From DATEDA01 sp963789885 (GTDB lineage Bacteria; Pseudomonadota; Gammaproteobacteria; Burkholderiales; SG8-39): 64,000 nt of DNA. The stretch covers positions 62,001 to 126,000 of the forward strand of contig CAWBNB010000029.1 in the NCBI GenBank assembly GCA_963789885.1, written 5' to 3'. The notes under the pieces were generated by a model, which saw nothing but the letters and a program-made list of their open reading frames with translations, made no database searches and was not told the DNA's origin. This document shows positions 54,744-64,000 of the stretch, piece after piece. Each line of letters begins with the position of its first letter. The stretch's first letter is position 1. Made by a program: the position numbers and the translations under genes.

Positions 54744-55477
54744 TCCGGCCTCACGCCCGCTCCTTTTCACGATCTTCGCCCGCCTGGCAAGACAGGAAAG
54801 CACCCGTCGTCGACGTCCCTGAGCTGCGGCGCCAGCGCGGCGACTGCCGCTCCACCGCTACCAAGGCGAACAAAAATGCTAGTAATGAGCGGCACTCCAC
54901 GGCCGAGTCTCTTTCGCGCAAACTGATTTTCGCTACGAGTGCAGCGAACGGCCGGTCACAAGGCGGATCGGTCGGTCGGCCAGCAAATCGCCAATGTCGG
55001 CTTAGGGTCGACAGTGACAGTTCTCTGGCTTCGAATGCAGCCGTTGGGCGGTCAACGTTGAGGGCAGGTGGCGGCCACCTGCTCGACGACTGGGGAGCGT
55101 CAAGTTTCAGGGTAAACCGGCCCCCCGCCCCAGAAACTCTCACCGGCGGCTTTAGGCAACTGCTGTCATTCGCCAGGCCGAACTCGAACGTCGGCAGCCA
55201 GTCTGAAGCGGTAGTAGCGTCGGGCATCTCAACCAACAGCTCATGGCCGGCGAGCGAAGTACACGAACGTCAGCTCTTCTAGAGCACGACAGGTAGCAAC
55301 TGGTCCGTAAGTCGACGTCGCGTGACCGGTCGGTAACTGCCTTCAGTTTTCCGCGACCTTTAGTCGCTAGTTCGGCTCGCGGGTGGGCAGTCGCTGCCGG
55401 GGCGGCCGACTGTACGCTTATAAGACCCTGGAGCGGCCCCCGACCCCCGCGTGCTGCTGGGTCAAGCCGGGCGTTCA
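54744..55477. other. Island spacer without recognised gene
   Basis: 734 bp with no convincing gene. A minus-strand frame (54751-55236) is open but has no family features. The composition is patchy, with many imperfect short repeats such as variants of GGTCGGT, and resembles decayed mobile DNA. Confidence 0.45.
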
Positions 55478-55720
55478 CTAGCCCAGCCGCCGCGCGAGCG
55501 CCTCGACGTCGCCCGAGCGGACGTACCGGAGCAGCGCGCTCGACTTGTGGCGGCTGATCGCGCGCACCTCGGGCAGCGTCAGGCCGCGCTCGAACAGGCG
55601 GGATACTGCCTCTGCTCGCAGATCTTGCAGAGGGAGCCCCTCTCGATCCCGGCGCGCTTGCAGGCGTCCCGGAAGCCATTTCCGAGCGCGTCCACACAGC
55701 CGATGGGTAACAATGGAGGC
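55478..55720 (-). pseudogene. Tyrosine recombinase remnant in inverted orientation, frameshifted
   Basis: Read on the minus strand: a piece similar to GNGFRDACKRAGIE, then after a frame change LQDLRAEAVSRLFERGLTLPEVRAISRHKSSALLRYVR and a stop at 55478. It matches the same C-terminal region as the other two integrase copies but is inverted. It faces inward from the intact tRNA-His and lacks the N-terminal part. Confidence 0.85.
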
Positions 55721-55827
55721 GGCTTTTTCACGCCCGCTTGGGACACTGGCGGTGCAAAGTCTCGCCCTTCAGCGGCCATTCGGCCGCTCCGTTTCATTCG
55801 GAAAACGCTGGCTAGTGTAGGATTACC

Positions 55828-55837
55828 CTACGTTTCC
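55828..55837 (-). repeat. Inverted copy of GGAAACGTAG near the right island end
   Basis: CTACGTTTCC here is the inverse of GGAAACGTAG at 45229-45238 near the left end. The two copies lie about 60 bp inside the left junction and 7 bp before the right tRNA-His, so the island ends may carry matching recombinase binding sites. Ten bases alone could be coincidental. Confidence 0.4.
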
Positions 55838-55843
55838 TCCGTT

Positions 55844-55919
55844 GGTGGCTATAGCTCAGGGGTAGAGCATTGGATTGTGATTCCAAGGGTCGTGGGTTCG
55901 ATACCCACTAGCCACCCCA
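55844..55919 (+). tRNA. tRNA-His(GTG), intact, at the right island end
   Basis: 76 nt including G-1 and encoded CCA. GTGGCTA pairs with TAGCCAC, and G-1 faces C73 as in all tRNA-His. Anticodon stem TTGGA/TCCAA encloses TTGTGAT, anticodon GTG. It is separated by 10.8 kb from the tRNA-Pro/Arg genes with which it is normally clustered, so its own promoter must lie in island DNA. Confidence 0.96.
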
Positions 55920-55962
55920 ATCACCCGAAGCTCCAGGCCCAGCGAGGCGCCAGACCCCGACG

Positions 55963-56238
55963 ATGCAGCTGCGGGCAAGTTTCTTCGGTACGGCCGGCGA
56001 GCTCGCGTTCTCGGGTTTCGTCTACCAGATGGGCGGAACGCTGCATCGCGCCCAGATCCGCTTCGTGCCCAAGGACGCGCCGATCGACGCGACCATGCCG
56101 ATACCGGGTGCCCGCCGTTCCCCGCGGCACGTCGTTGAAGGTAACGACCTCGATGAGGTCATCGCCAAGTCCCGGGAGCTGATCGAGCGCGAGGTCGGCG
56201 CGATCTCGGAGTTCAAGCAGGTCGTGGGGAAGGCCTGA
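55963..56238 (+). CDS. Small protein of unknown function
   Basis: 91 aa, starting MQLRASFFGTAGELAFSG. I do not recognise the family. It is polar, without signal peptide or membrane segment, and alternates short predicted strands with a C-terminal helix (LDEVIAKSRELIEREVGAISEFKQVV). It lies just outside the island after tRNA-His and is convergent with prmB, so it is probably an old core gene. Confidence 0.6.
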   Translation: MQLRASFFGTAGELAFSGFVYQMGGTLHRAQIRFVPKDAPIDATMPIPGARRSPRHVVEGNDLDEVIAKSRELIEREVGAISEFKQVVGKA

Positions 56239-56244
56239 GCGCCC

Positions 56245-57134
56245 TCATCTCGTCAGCTCTTCGCGCGTCACCGCGAAGACGAAGTCGGGACCTGCTCCGG
56301 TCTCGAGCCATGTGACCGCGAGCCGCGGAAAGACACGCTCCACCGCCGACCGTCCGTCTCCGATCTCCACGACCAGGAGTCCGCGCCGTGCGAGATGGCC
56401 GGCTGCATGCGCGATCAGCCGGCGCACGAAATCGAGCCCGTCGCGGCCGCTCGCGAGCGCGAGACGAGGCTCGTGCCGATACTCGGGGGGAAGCCGCCGC
56501 ATCTCGGCCTCGGGCACGTAGGGCGGATTGCAGAGGATCAAGTCGTATCGCGCGCGGCCGAGCGCGTCGAACAGATCGGACCGGACGAGACGGACGCGGC
56601 GGCGCAGCCGGTACGCCGCCACGTTGCGGCGCGCCACCGCGAGCGCGACCGACGAGACATCGGAGGCGTCCACCCGCGCCCGGGCGAAGGCCTCCGCGGC
56701 AAGTATCGCGAGGCAACCCGAGCCGGTACAGAGATCGAGCACCCGCCGCGGACCTCGTGCCGGCAGCCATGGCGACAGGCGGTCGGGGAGCAGTTCGGCA
56801 ATGTGCGATCGCGGAACGATGACGCGCCGGTCGACGTAGAAGCGTCGGTGCTGGAGCCACGCTTCCCGCAGGAGGTACGCCAGAGGTTCGCGAGTCCGGA
56901 TCCGGCAATCGGTGAGCGCGGCGAGCCGCCGCCCGCGGCGGCCGAGACCGCGCCGTCCCGCGCCTCGCCCAGCCGGTCGAATGGAATGCGCAGAACGTGG
57001 CAGACGAGCCACGCGGCTTCTTCGCGCGCGTCGTGCGTGCCGTGGCCGTAGGCCAGGCGGGCGCTGCGGAAGCGGCGTTCGATCTCCCGCAACCATCGGT
57101 CGACGGTCGCCTGTCGGGCTTGCCGACGCTTCAA
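56245..57134 (-). pseudogene. prmB: Ribosomal protein L3 N5-glutamine methyltransferase PrmB, apparent frameshift
   Basis: About 295 aa after correction. The N-terminal part from a TTG at 57134 (overlapping the dapE stop) gives KRRQARQATVDRWLREIERRF and AAWLVCHVLRIPFDRL in one frame. The rest, LAALTDCRIRTREPLAYLLREAW to VFAVTREELTR, is in another. The catalytic parts are complete: VLDLCTGSGCLAILAAE and the glutamine-pocket NPPYVPEAEM. The switch lies near 56928 in a run of GGCGGCGG, consistent with one extra base. Following dapE is the usual place for prmB in Betaproteobacteria. A sequencing error is likely, since both parts are well conserved. Confidence 0.85.
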
Positions 57135-58258
57135 GCAAGCAGCTTCTCGAGCACGCGCTGGTAGATTCGCCGAAGCGGCTCCACCGCGGCAAGCTCGATG
57201 TGCTCGTTCAGCTTGTGGATCGACGTATTGACCGGACCGAACTCGACGACCTGCGGGCAGATGCGCTTGATGAAGCGGCCGTCCGACGTGCCGCCGGTCG
57301 TCGAGATCTCGGCCTCGACGCCCGTCACCTCCCTGATGGCGCCGGCGACCATCTCGATCAGTTCGCCGCGCGGCGTGAGAAAGGGCTCGCCGCCGAGCGT
57401 CCACTCGAGCGTGTAGTCCAGGCGGTGCCGGTCGAGGATTGCGTGCACTCTCGAGCGCAGCCCCTCGGCCGTGCTTGCGGTCGAGAACCGGAAGTTGAAC
57501 AGGAGCTCCAGTTCGCCCGGGATGACGTTCGTCGCGCCGGTGCCGGCATGGACGTTCGAGACCTGCCACGAGGTCGGCGGAAAGTGCTCGTTGCCGCTGT
57601 CCCACACGGTGGCGGCGAGCTCGGCGAGTGCAGGGGCGAGCTCGTGCACCGGGTTGCGCCCGAGGTGGGGGTAGGCGATATGCCCCTGCAGCCCCTTCAC
57701 GACGAGCCGCCCGGAGAGCGAACCGCGGCGGCCGTTCTTGATCACGTCGCCCAGCCGTTCGGCCGAGGTCGGCTCGCCGACCACGCAGTAGTCGATGCGC
57801 TCGCCGCGCGCCTCGAGCCGATCGATCACTTTCACCGTGCCGTCGGTCGCGACGCCTTCCTCGTCGGAAGTAACAAGCATGGCGATCGAGCCGCGGTGCG
57901 CCGGATGCGCCGCGATGAAACCCTCGATCGCGACGACGATGGCGGCGAGCGAGGTCTTCATGTCGGCGGCGCCGCGGCCGAAGAGCTTCCCGTCACGCTC
58001 GGTCGGTGCGAACGGATCCGACAGCCAGCGGTCGAGCGGCCCGGTCGGCACGACGTCGGTGTGGCCGGCAAAGCACACGAGCGGTGCAGCGGTTCCGCGT
58101 CGCGCCCATAGGTTGGTGACGCCGCCGCTCGCCACGGTCTCCACCCGGAATCCGAGCGGACGGAGGCGCCCGGCGAGCACCTCCTGGCAGCCGCCGTCCT
58201 CCGGCGTGACCGAAGGTCGCGCGATCAGCCCGCGCGCAAGGGCCAAAGCGTCAGTCAT
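57131..58258 (-). CDS. dapE: Succinyl-diaminopimelate desuccinylase DapE
   Basis: A 375-aa dizinc hydrolase of lysine and cell-wall diaminopimelate synthesis. Metal-binding blocks: FAGHTDVVPTGP, GRGAADMKTSLAA, VTSDEEGVATDG and VNTSIHKLNEHI. Length and start MTDALALARGLIARPSVTPEDGG are normal. It belongs to the dapC-dapD-pilU-dapE-prmB group on the minus strand. Confidence 0.95.
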   Translation of the reverse strand: MTDALALARGLIARPSVTPEDGGCQEVLAGRLRPLGFRVETVASGGVTNLWARRGTAAPLVCFAGHTDVVPTGPLDRWLSDPFAPTERDGKLFGRGAADMKTSLAAIVVAIEGFIAAHPAHRGSIAMLVTSDEEGVATDGTVKVIDRLEARGERIDYCVVGEPTSAERLGDVIKNGRRGSLSGRLVVKGLQGHIAYPHLGRNPVHELAPALAELAATVWDSGNEHFPPTSWQVSNVHAGTGATNVIPGELELLFNFRFSTASTAEGLRSRVHAILDRHRLDYTLEWTLGGEPFLTPRGELIEMVAGAIREVTGVEAEISTTGGTSDGRFIKRICPQVVEFGPVNTSIHKLNEHIELAAVEPLRRIYQRVLEKLLA

Positions 58259-58338
58259 CGGCAGGCAGGGAGTCGGAACAGACCATTCGCGCCGCTTGTC
58301 ACGGCGCGAAGTTTAGCCGAGCGGCCGTCGGCGCGCGC

Positions 58339-59520
58339 TCAGGCCGCCTTCTCGTCGTCAAGCGAGAGCTTGAACTCGCTGAACGAGGCGCCGCTCGGCG
58401 CGGTCTCGACCTTCTGCTCGATCGCCGGCTTCGGCGCCATCGTCTGCGCCGCGTTGACGCTCGCGTCGGCGTTGTTCATCAGCCAGAGCAGGTTGTTCGC
58501 CGAATCGGCGTTGGCGAGCGCTTCTTCCTGCGTGATTGTCCCGTCGCGGTACATCTTGAACAGCGACTGTTCGAACGTGAGCGAGCCGGGCGCGAGGCTC
58601 TTGTCGATCGCTTCCTTGATCTCGTTGACCTCGCCCTTCTCGACCAGGTCCGCGACGTGGCGGGTGTTGAGCAGTACTTCGCAGGCCGGGCAGCGCCCGC
58701 CCTTGGTGTTCTTGACCAGCCGCTGCGACACGATCACCTTCAGCGAAGCGGAGAGGTCGGAGAGCAGGGCGGGGCGGTTCTCGAGCGGATAGAAGCTGAT
58801 GATCCGGTTCAGCGCGTGGTAGCTGTTGTTGGCGTGGAGCGTCGCCAGGCAGAGATGGCCCGACTGCGCGTACGCGATCGCCATGCCCATCGACTCGCGA
58901 TCGCGGATCTCGCCGATCAGGATCACGTCGGGCGCCTGCCGCAGCGCGTTCTTCAGCGCGATGTGATAGGACTTCGCGTCGGTCCCGAGCTCGCGCTGGT
59001 TGACGATCGAGCGCTTGTGCTTGAACAGGAACTCGATCGGGTCCTCGATCGTGATGATGTGTCCCGGGGTGCTCGCGTTGCGGTGGTCGATCATCGCCGC
59101 GAGCGAGGTCGACTTGCCGGAGCCGGTCGCGCCGACCATGAGGATGAGGCCTCGCTTCTCGAGCACGACCTCCTTCAGTATCGGCGGGAGGCCGAGCGTG
59201 TCGAACTGCGGGATCTCGCCGGGGATGAACCGGACCACCACGCTCGGAGTGGAGCGTTGCATGAAGCAGCTGACACGGAAGCTGCCGAGGCCGGGCATCG
59301 GATACGAGGTGTTCAGCTCGTACTCGTCGTTGAACTCGCGCAGCTGCCGCTCGCTCAGGATCTCCGCCATCAGCGCGCGGACGGTGTCCGGGGTGACGAT
59401 CTGCTGGTTGATCGGCATCGTGACGCCGTTGATCTTGATGCTGATCGGCGCGCCGACCGAGATGAAGATGTCCGAGGCTTTCTTCTCGGCCATCAGTTCG
59501 AGCAGCCGCTTCATCGCCAT
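58339..59520 (-). CDS. pilU: Type IV pilus retraction ATPase, PilU-type
   Basis: A 393-aa secretion-type ATPase. Walker A is GATGSGKST, the Asp box IITIEDPIEFLF, Walker B LIGEIRDRESM and the His box TLHANNSYHALNRI. The long C-terminus ending FSEFKLSLDDE separates PilU from PilT. It helps PilT retract type IV pili. Its place inside a lysine-biosynthesis cluster is unexpected in function but recurs in Betaproteobacteria. No other pilus gene is in the window. Confidence 0.92.
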   Translation of the reverse strand: MAMKRLLELMAEKKASDIFISVGAPISIKINGVTMPINQQIVTPDTVRALMAEILSERQLREFNDEYELNTSYPMPGLGSFRVSCFMQRSTPSVVVRFIPGEIPQFDTLGLPPILKEVVLEKRGLILMVGATGSGKSTSLAAMIDHRNASTPGHIITIEDPIEFLFKHKRSIVNQRELGTDAKSYHIALKNALRQAPDVILIGEIRDRESMGMAIAYAQSGHLCLATLHANNSYHALNRIISFYPLENRPALLSDLSASLKVIVSQRLVKNTKGGRCPACEVLLNTRHVADLVEKGEVNEIKEAIDKSLAPGSLTFEQSLFKMYRDGTITQEEALANADSANNLLWLMNNADASVNAAQTMAPKPAIEQKVETAPSGASFSEFKLSLDDEKAA

Positions 59521-59551
59521 GGTGGAAATTCCCCCTCGGGAGGCCGTCCGG

Positions 59552-60373
<822 letters not shown>

Positions 60374-60391
60374 CGATCCTTCTCTCGCCGT

Positions 60392-61588
60392 CTAGGCCGC
60401 GATCGCGGTGGCAAACTCGGCGATCCGGCGGATGCCCTCGAGGCATTCCGCGGGCGCCGCGACCAGCGCAACCCGCACGTGGTTGCGACCGGGGTTGACG
60501 CCAAGCGCTTCACGGGCGAGATAGCTCCCGGGGAGCACCGTCACATTGTACTTGCCGTACAGGTCCCGGGCGAACGCGGCGTCGTCGACCGGTGTCCGGA
60601 TCCAGAGGTAGAACCCGCCGTCCGGCATCGCCGTCTCGAGCGGCGCCCGAACGAGTGGCAGCGCGGCCGCGAACTTGTCGCGGTACAAGCGCCGGTTATC
60701 GGCGACGTGCGCCTCGTCGCGCCAGGCCGCCTCGCTCGCCGCCTGGACCGCCGGGCTCATCGCGCTGCCGTGATAGGTCCGGTAGAGCAGGAAGGCCTTC
60801 ATGAGCTCGGCGTCCCCGGCGACGAACCCCGATCGCATGCCCGGCACGTTCGAGCGCTTGGACAGGCTCGAGAACACGATCAGCCGCTCGAATCCTCCCC
60901 GCCCCAGCCGCTGCGCCGCTTCGAGCGCACCGAGCGGCGGCCGCGCGTCGTCGAAGTACAGCTCCGAGTAGCACTCGTCGGAGGCGATCACGAACCCGTA
61001 CCGGTCGGAGAGCTCGAACACCTCCCGCCACTCGTCGAGCGTCATGACGTGTCCGGTCGGGTTCGCCGGCGAACAGGCGTACAGGAGCTGCACCCGCCGC
61101 CAGAGCGCTCCCGGCACCGCCCCGTAGTCGACACCGAAGCGGCGCGAGGGCGTGGCGTTGGCGAACACCGGGGTCGCGCCGGCGAGGAGCGCCGCGCCTT
61201 CGTAGATCTGATAGAAGGGATTCGGGCAGAGCACGGCGGCATCGCGCGTCCGGTCGACCACCACCTGGGCGATCGCGAAGAGCGCCTCGCGCGAGCCGTT
61301 GACCGGCAGGACCTGAGTCGCCGGGTCGACCGCCGGGAGCCGGTACCGCCGCACGAGCCAGGCGGCGATCGCCTCGCGGAGCGACGGCAGGCCGGCGGTC
61401 GCCGGATAGGCCGCGAGCCCGGCGAGGTTGCGCGTGAGCGCTTCCGTGATGAACGCGGGCGTGGCGTGCTTCGGTTCGCCGATCGACAGGCTGATCGGGG
61501 CAAGCTTCGGGTCGGGCGTCACGCCGGCGAAGAGGAGCCGCAGCTTCTCGAACGGGTACGGGTGAAGCTTGGCGAGGTCAGGATTCAT
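60392..61588 (-). CDS. dapC: Succinyldiaminopimelate transaminase DapC
   Basis: A 398-aa class I PLP aminotransferase. The start MNPDLAKLHPYPFEKLRLLF at 61588 is chosen from the longer open frame because it matches the family. PLP lysine is in FSSLSKRSNVPGMRSGFVAGD; other blocks are SIGEPKHATP, CSPANPTGHVM and SDECYSEL. It precedes dapD in the pathway and in the operon. Divergent from smc. Confidence 0.92.
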   Translation of the reverse strand: MNPDLAKLHPYPFEKLRLLFAGVTPDPKLAPISLSIGEPKHATPAFITEALTRNLAGLAAYPATAGLPSLREAIAAWLVRRYRLPAVDPATQVLPVNGSREALFAIAQVVVDRTRDAAVLCPNPFYQIYEGAALLAGATPVFANATPSRRFGVDYGAVPGALWRRVQLLYACSPANPTGHVMTLDEWREVFELSDRYGFVIASDECYSELYFDDARPPLGALEAAQRLGRGGFERLIVFSSLSKRSNVPGMRSGFVAGDAELMKAFLLYRTYHGSAMSPAVQAASEAAWRDEAHVADNRRLYRDKFAAALPLVRAPLETAMPDGGFYLWIRTPVDDAAFARDLYGKYNVTVLPGSYLAREALGVNPGRNHVRVALVAAPAECLEGIRRIAEFATAIAA

Positions 61589-61725
61589 CCGGTACGGGGC
61601 GGGCGCGGAAATTCGTCGTGCCCGGAGCGGCAGTCGCGGTATTATACGGGCCGTTTTTTGCCACCCGAGCGTTCCGCGCCCGAACGTTCCAACTCGGCAG
61701 CCGCCGCACTCTATCGATCGCAAGC

Positions 61726-64000
61726 TTGCGCCTCACGCACCTCAAACTGGCCGGATTCAAGTCGTTCGTCGACCCGACGACCATCGATGTCCCGAGCCAG
61801 CTCGTCGGCGTTGTCGGCCCGAACGGCTGCGGCAAGTCCAACATCATCGACGCGGTGCGCTGGGTCCTCGGCGAGACCCGGGCGAGCGCGCTGCGCGGCG
61901 AGTCGATGCAGGACGTGATCTTCAACGGCTCGGCCCAGCGCGGCCCGGTGGCGCGCGCGAGCGTCGAGCTCGCGTTCGACAACAGCCTCGGCAAGGCCGC
62001 CGGCCAGTGGTCGCAGTACGCCGAGATCTCGGTGAAGCGCGTCCTGCAGCGCGATGGCGAGTCGTCCTACTACATCAACAACACCCAGGTCCGCCGCCGC
62101 GACATCCACGACATCTTCCTCGGCACCGGCCTCGGGCCGCGGGCCTACGCGATCATCGAGCAGGGAATGATCTCGCGGGTGATCGAGGCGAAGCCCGAGG
62201 AGTTGCGCATCTTCCTGGAGGAAGCGGCCGGCGTCTCGAAGTACAAGGAGCGCCGCCGCGAGACCGAGCACCGCCTCGCCGATACCCGCGAGAACCTGGC
62301 GCGAGTCGACGATATCCGCCGCGAGCTCGAGACGCAGATCGAGAAGCTGACCCGCCAGGCGGAGATCGCCCGGCAGTACAAGGCGCTGCAGAGCGAGGCC
62401 GCGCACAAGCAGAGCCTGCTCTGGTGGCTGCGGAAGCGCGACGCCGAGAACGATGCCCAGCGCGTGGCACGGGAGATCGAGCGCGTCGCAACCGAGCTCG
62501 AGGCCGAGACCGCGCGGTTGCGGGAGATCGAACGCCGCCTCGAGCAGGCGCGGGTCGACCACTACGCGGCGGGCGACGCGGTCAACGCCGCCCAGGGAGC
62601 GCTGTACGAGGTCAACACCGAGGTCTCGCGCCTCGAGGCGGAGCTCCGCTTCATGACCGAGACGCGCCAGCGGCTCGAGGCGACCCACGGCCAGCTGACC
62701 GCGCACATCGAGCAGTGGCAGCGCAATCGCAGCGAGCTCGGGGAGGCCGCGGGCCTGTGGCAGCACCGCCGGGCGGAGGCCGGGGAGCGCCTCGCCGCAG
62801 CGCAGGCACACCTCGTCGCCCAGGAAGCGAGGACGCCCGAGCTGGAGAACGCCCACCGGGCGGCCCAGGACCATCTCGCGGCGGCGCGCGACGGTATCGC
62901 GGCGGCGGAGCAGGCGTTCCGGCTCGAGCAGGCGCAGGTCGCGCACGCCGGCCGGACGCTCGACGGCCTGCACGCGCGGGCCGCGCGGCTCGAGACCGAG
63001 CGCGGCGAGCTCGCCGAGCCCGAGGCCGCACGGCTCGACAGCATCGCACGCGGCATCGCCGCGACCGAGGCGGAGGCCGCCGCGTGCGCCGTCCGCGTCC
63101 GCGAGCTGCAGCAGGACCTGCCGGTCCTCGAGGCGGCGCGGGCCGCGGCGCTCGCCCGGCTGCAGGAGCTCGAACGCGAGGCGAACACCCGTGCCGGACG
63201 CGTCGCCACCCTGAAGCGGATCCAGGCGCAGGTCGAGGAGGGGACCGAGATCGCCGATTGGCTCGCGCGGCATTCGCTCGCGGAGCTGCCGCGGCTGTGG
63301 CAGATGATCACCGTCGAGCCCGGGTGGGAGACCGCGATCGAATCGGTGCTGCGCGAGCGGCTGCATGCGCTGCAGCTTACCGACCCGCAGGTGCTCGCGC
63401 GCCTGTTCGACGACCCGCCGCCGGCCAAGGTCAGCCTCTTCACGCCGAGCACGGCGCCGCCGGCGGGGGCGCCCGAGGCGCCGTTCCGGCCGCTCGGATC
63501 GCTCGTCCGCTTCGCCGACGACACGGCGCGGCCGCTGGTGGAAGAGTGGCTGGCCGGTTGCTTCGCGATCGAGGGAGTCCCGCCGCTGACGACGCGGCTC
63601 GGCCTGGCGACCGGGACGATCCTGGTGAACCGCGAAGGCCACCAGTTCAGCCGGTACGCGGTGAGCTTCCACGGTCCGGACTCGATCGACGCGGGGATCC
63701 TCGCCCGCCAACGCGAGATCGAACGGCTCGCCGAGGAGGTCCGGAACTTCGCGCTGCGGACGGACGAGGCGCGCGAAGTCCACGCCGCCGCCGAACGCCA
63801 GCTCGCGGCGCGCCGGGAGCAGGTGGCAGCCCTGCAGGACCGGGAAGCGGAGTTCAACCAGAAGCGCCACGAGCAGCAGCTCGAGCACGTCCGGCTGAAC
63901 GAAGCGATTGCCCGCGTGCGTGCCCGCGCGCAGCAGATCGCCGACGAGCTGGCGGAGATCGAGCGCCAGCAGGCGCAGGAGCGCGCGACCCGTGCGGAAG
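61726..64000 (+). CDS. smc: Chromosome segregation protein SMC, 3' partial
   Basis: A frame without stop runs from the TTG at 61726 to the window end (758 codons of about 1170 expected). The N-terminal head begins LRLTHLKLAGFKSFVDPTTI with Walker A GPNGCGKSN, then IDAVRWVLGE and GTGLGPRAYAIIEQGMISRV. A long coiled coil follows from about residue 165, rich in Glu/Arg/Ala. The hinge appears at about residues 500-650 (EIADWLARHSLAELPRLWQ, ILVNREGHQFSRYAVSFHGPD), after which coiled coil resumes. SMC works with ScpA and ScpB, both encoded at 33.4-34.8 kb. Confidence 0.95.
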   Translation, partial: MRLTHLKLAGFKSFVDPTTIDVPSQLVGVVGPNGCGKSNIIDAVRWVLGETRASALRGESMQDVIFNGSAQRGPVARASVELAFDNSLGKAAGQWSQYAEISVKRVLQRDGESSYYINNTQVRRRDIHDIFLGTGLGPRAYAIIEQGMISRVIEAKPEELRIFLEEAAGVSKYKERRRETEHRLADTRENLARVDDIRRELETQIEKLTRQAEIARQYKALQSEAAHKQSLLWWLRKRDAENDAQRVAREIERVATELEAETARLREIERRLEQARVDHYAAGDAVNAAQGALYEVNTEVSRLEAELRFMTETRQRLEATHGQLTAHIEQWQRNRSELGEAAGLWQHRRAEAGERLAAAQAHLVAQEARTPELENAHRAAQDHLAAARDGIAAAEQAFRLEQAQVAHAGRTLDGLHARAARLETERGELAEPEAARLDSIARGIAATEAEAAACAVRVRELQQDLPVLEAARAAALARLQELEREANTRAGRVATLKRIQAQVEEGTEIADWLARHSLAELPRLWQMITVEPGWETAIESVLRERLHALQLTDPQVLARLFDDPPPAKVSLFTPSTAPPAGAPEAPFRPLGSLVRFADDTARPLVEEWLAGCFAIEGVPPLTTRLGLATGTILVNREGHQFSRYAVSFHGPDSIDAGILARQREIERLAEEVRNFALRTDEAREVHAAAERQLAARREQVAALQDREAEFNQKRHEQQLEHVRLNEAIARVRARAQQIADELAEIERQQAQERATRAE

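Noticed and set aside
54751..55236. Minus-strand 161-codon frame in the right island spacer
   Set aside because: No motif support; the segment looks like decayed repeat DNA.

Overview
The window is a GC-rich bacterial chromosome segment. It most resembles a Betaproteobacterium (Burkholderiales/Rhodocyclales-like): the gene orders trpS-scpA-scpB-rluB, rimP-nusA-infB-rbfA-truB-rpsO-pnp, dksA next to tRNA-Pro/Arg/His, and dapC-dapD-pilU-dapE-prmB are all familiar there. Taxonomy is inferred from synteny and protein style only.

Layout. (1) 1-5.2 kb: a BamE-like lipoprotein (5' partial), a methyltransferase, and a very large NfnAB-like flavin/Fe-S oxidoreductase followed by ferredoxin fdxA on the minus strand. 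(2) 5.3-21.4 kb: a plus-strand catabolic cluster in which most genes overlap by a few bases. It holds a TetR regulator, a molybdenum hydroxylase (FAD subunit plus fused 2Fe-2S/Mo subunit), an SDR, a 6-hydroxynicotinate-reductase-family protein, a UPF0280 protein, a branched-chain-amino-acid-type ABC importer with fused permease, and HyuA/HyuB ATP-dependent hydantoinase-family subunits. Together they suggest import, hydroxylation, ring reduction and hydrolytic opening of an N-heterocycle. (3) 21.5-26.3 kb: a GldA/GldF/GldG-like ABC exporter with a DUF4340 protein. (4) 26.3-31.4 kb: thiolase, 3-hydroxyacyl-CoA dehydrogenase-type SDR, gamma-carbonic anhydrase, alpha/beta hydrolase, PHP phosphoesterase, TsaC/YciO family. 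(5) 31.4-44.8 kb: information-processing housekeeping genes with recognisable promoters, hairpins and a terminator. (6) 44.9-45.2 kb: tRNA-Pro, tRNA-Arg and a broken 5' half of tRNA-His.

(7) 45.17-55.84 kb is a genomic island inserted at tRNA-His. It starts at the broken tRNA copy and ends at an intact tRNA-His. It carries one damaged tyrosine recombinase and two recombinase C-terminal remnants, a trypsin-like protease, a metallo-beta-lactamase-fold lipoprotein, a FecR/peptidoglycan-binding-like protein, an IS110-family element, an IS4-family element with clear inverted repeats, gene fragments (TctC-like, GYD-like), and diverged repeats. (8) 55.9-64 kb returns to core genes: a small unknown gene, prmB, dapE, pilU, dapD, dapC and a divergent, truncated smc.

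Three core genes (methyltransferase near 1131, NfnAB-like protein near 2032, prmB near 56928) each show one apparent single-base frameshift in GC-rich sequence. The reading frames on both sides are well conserved, so sequence error is at least as likely as real decay.
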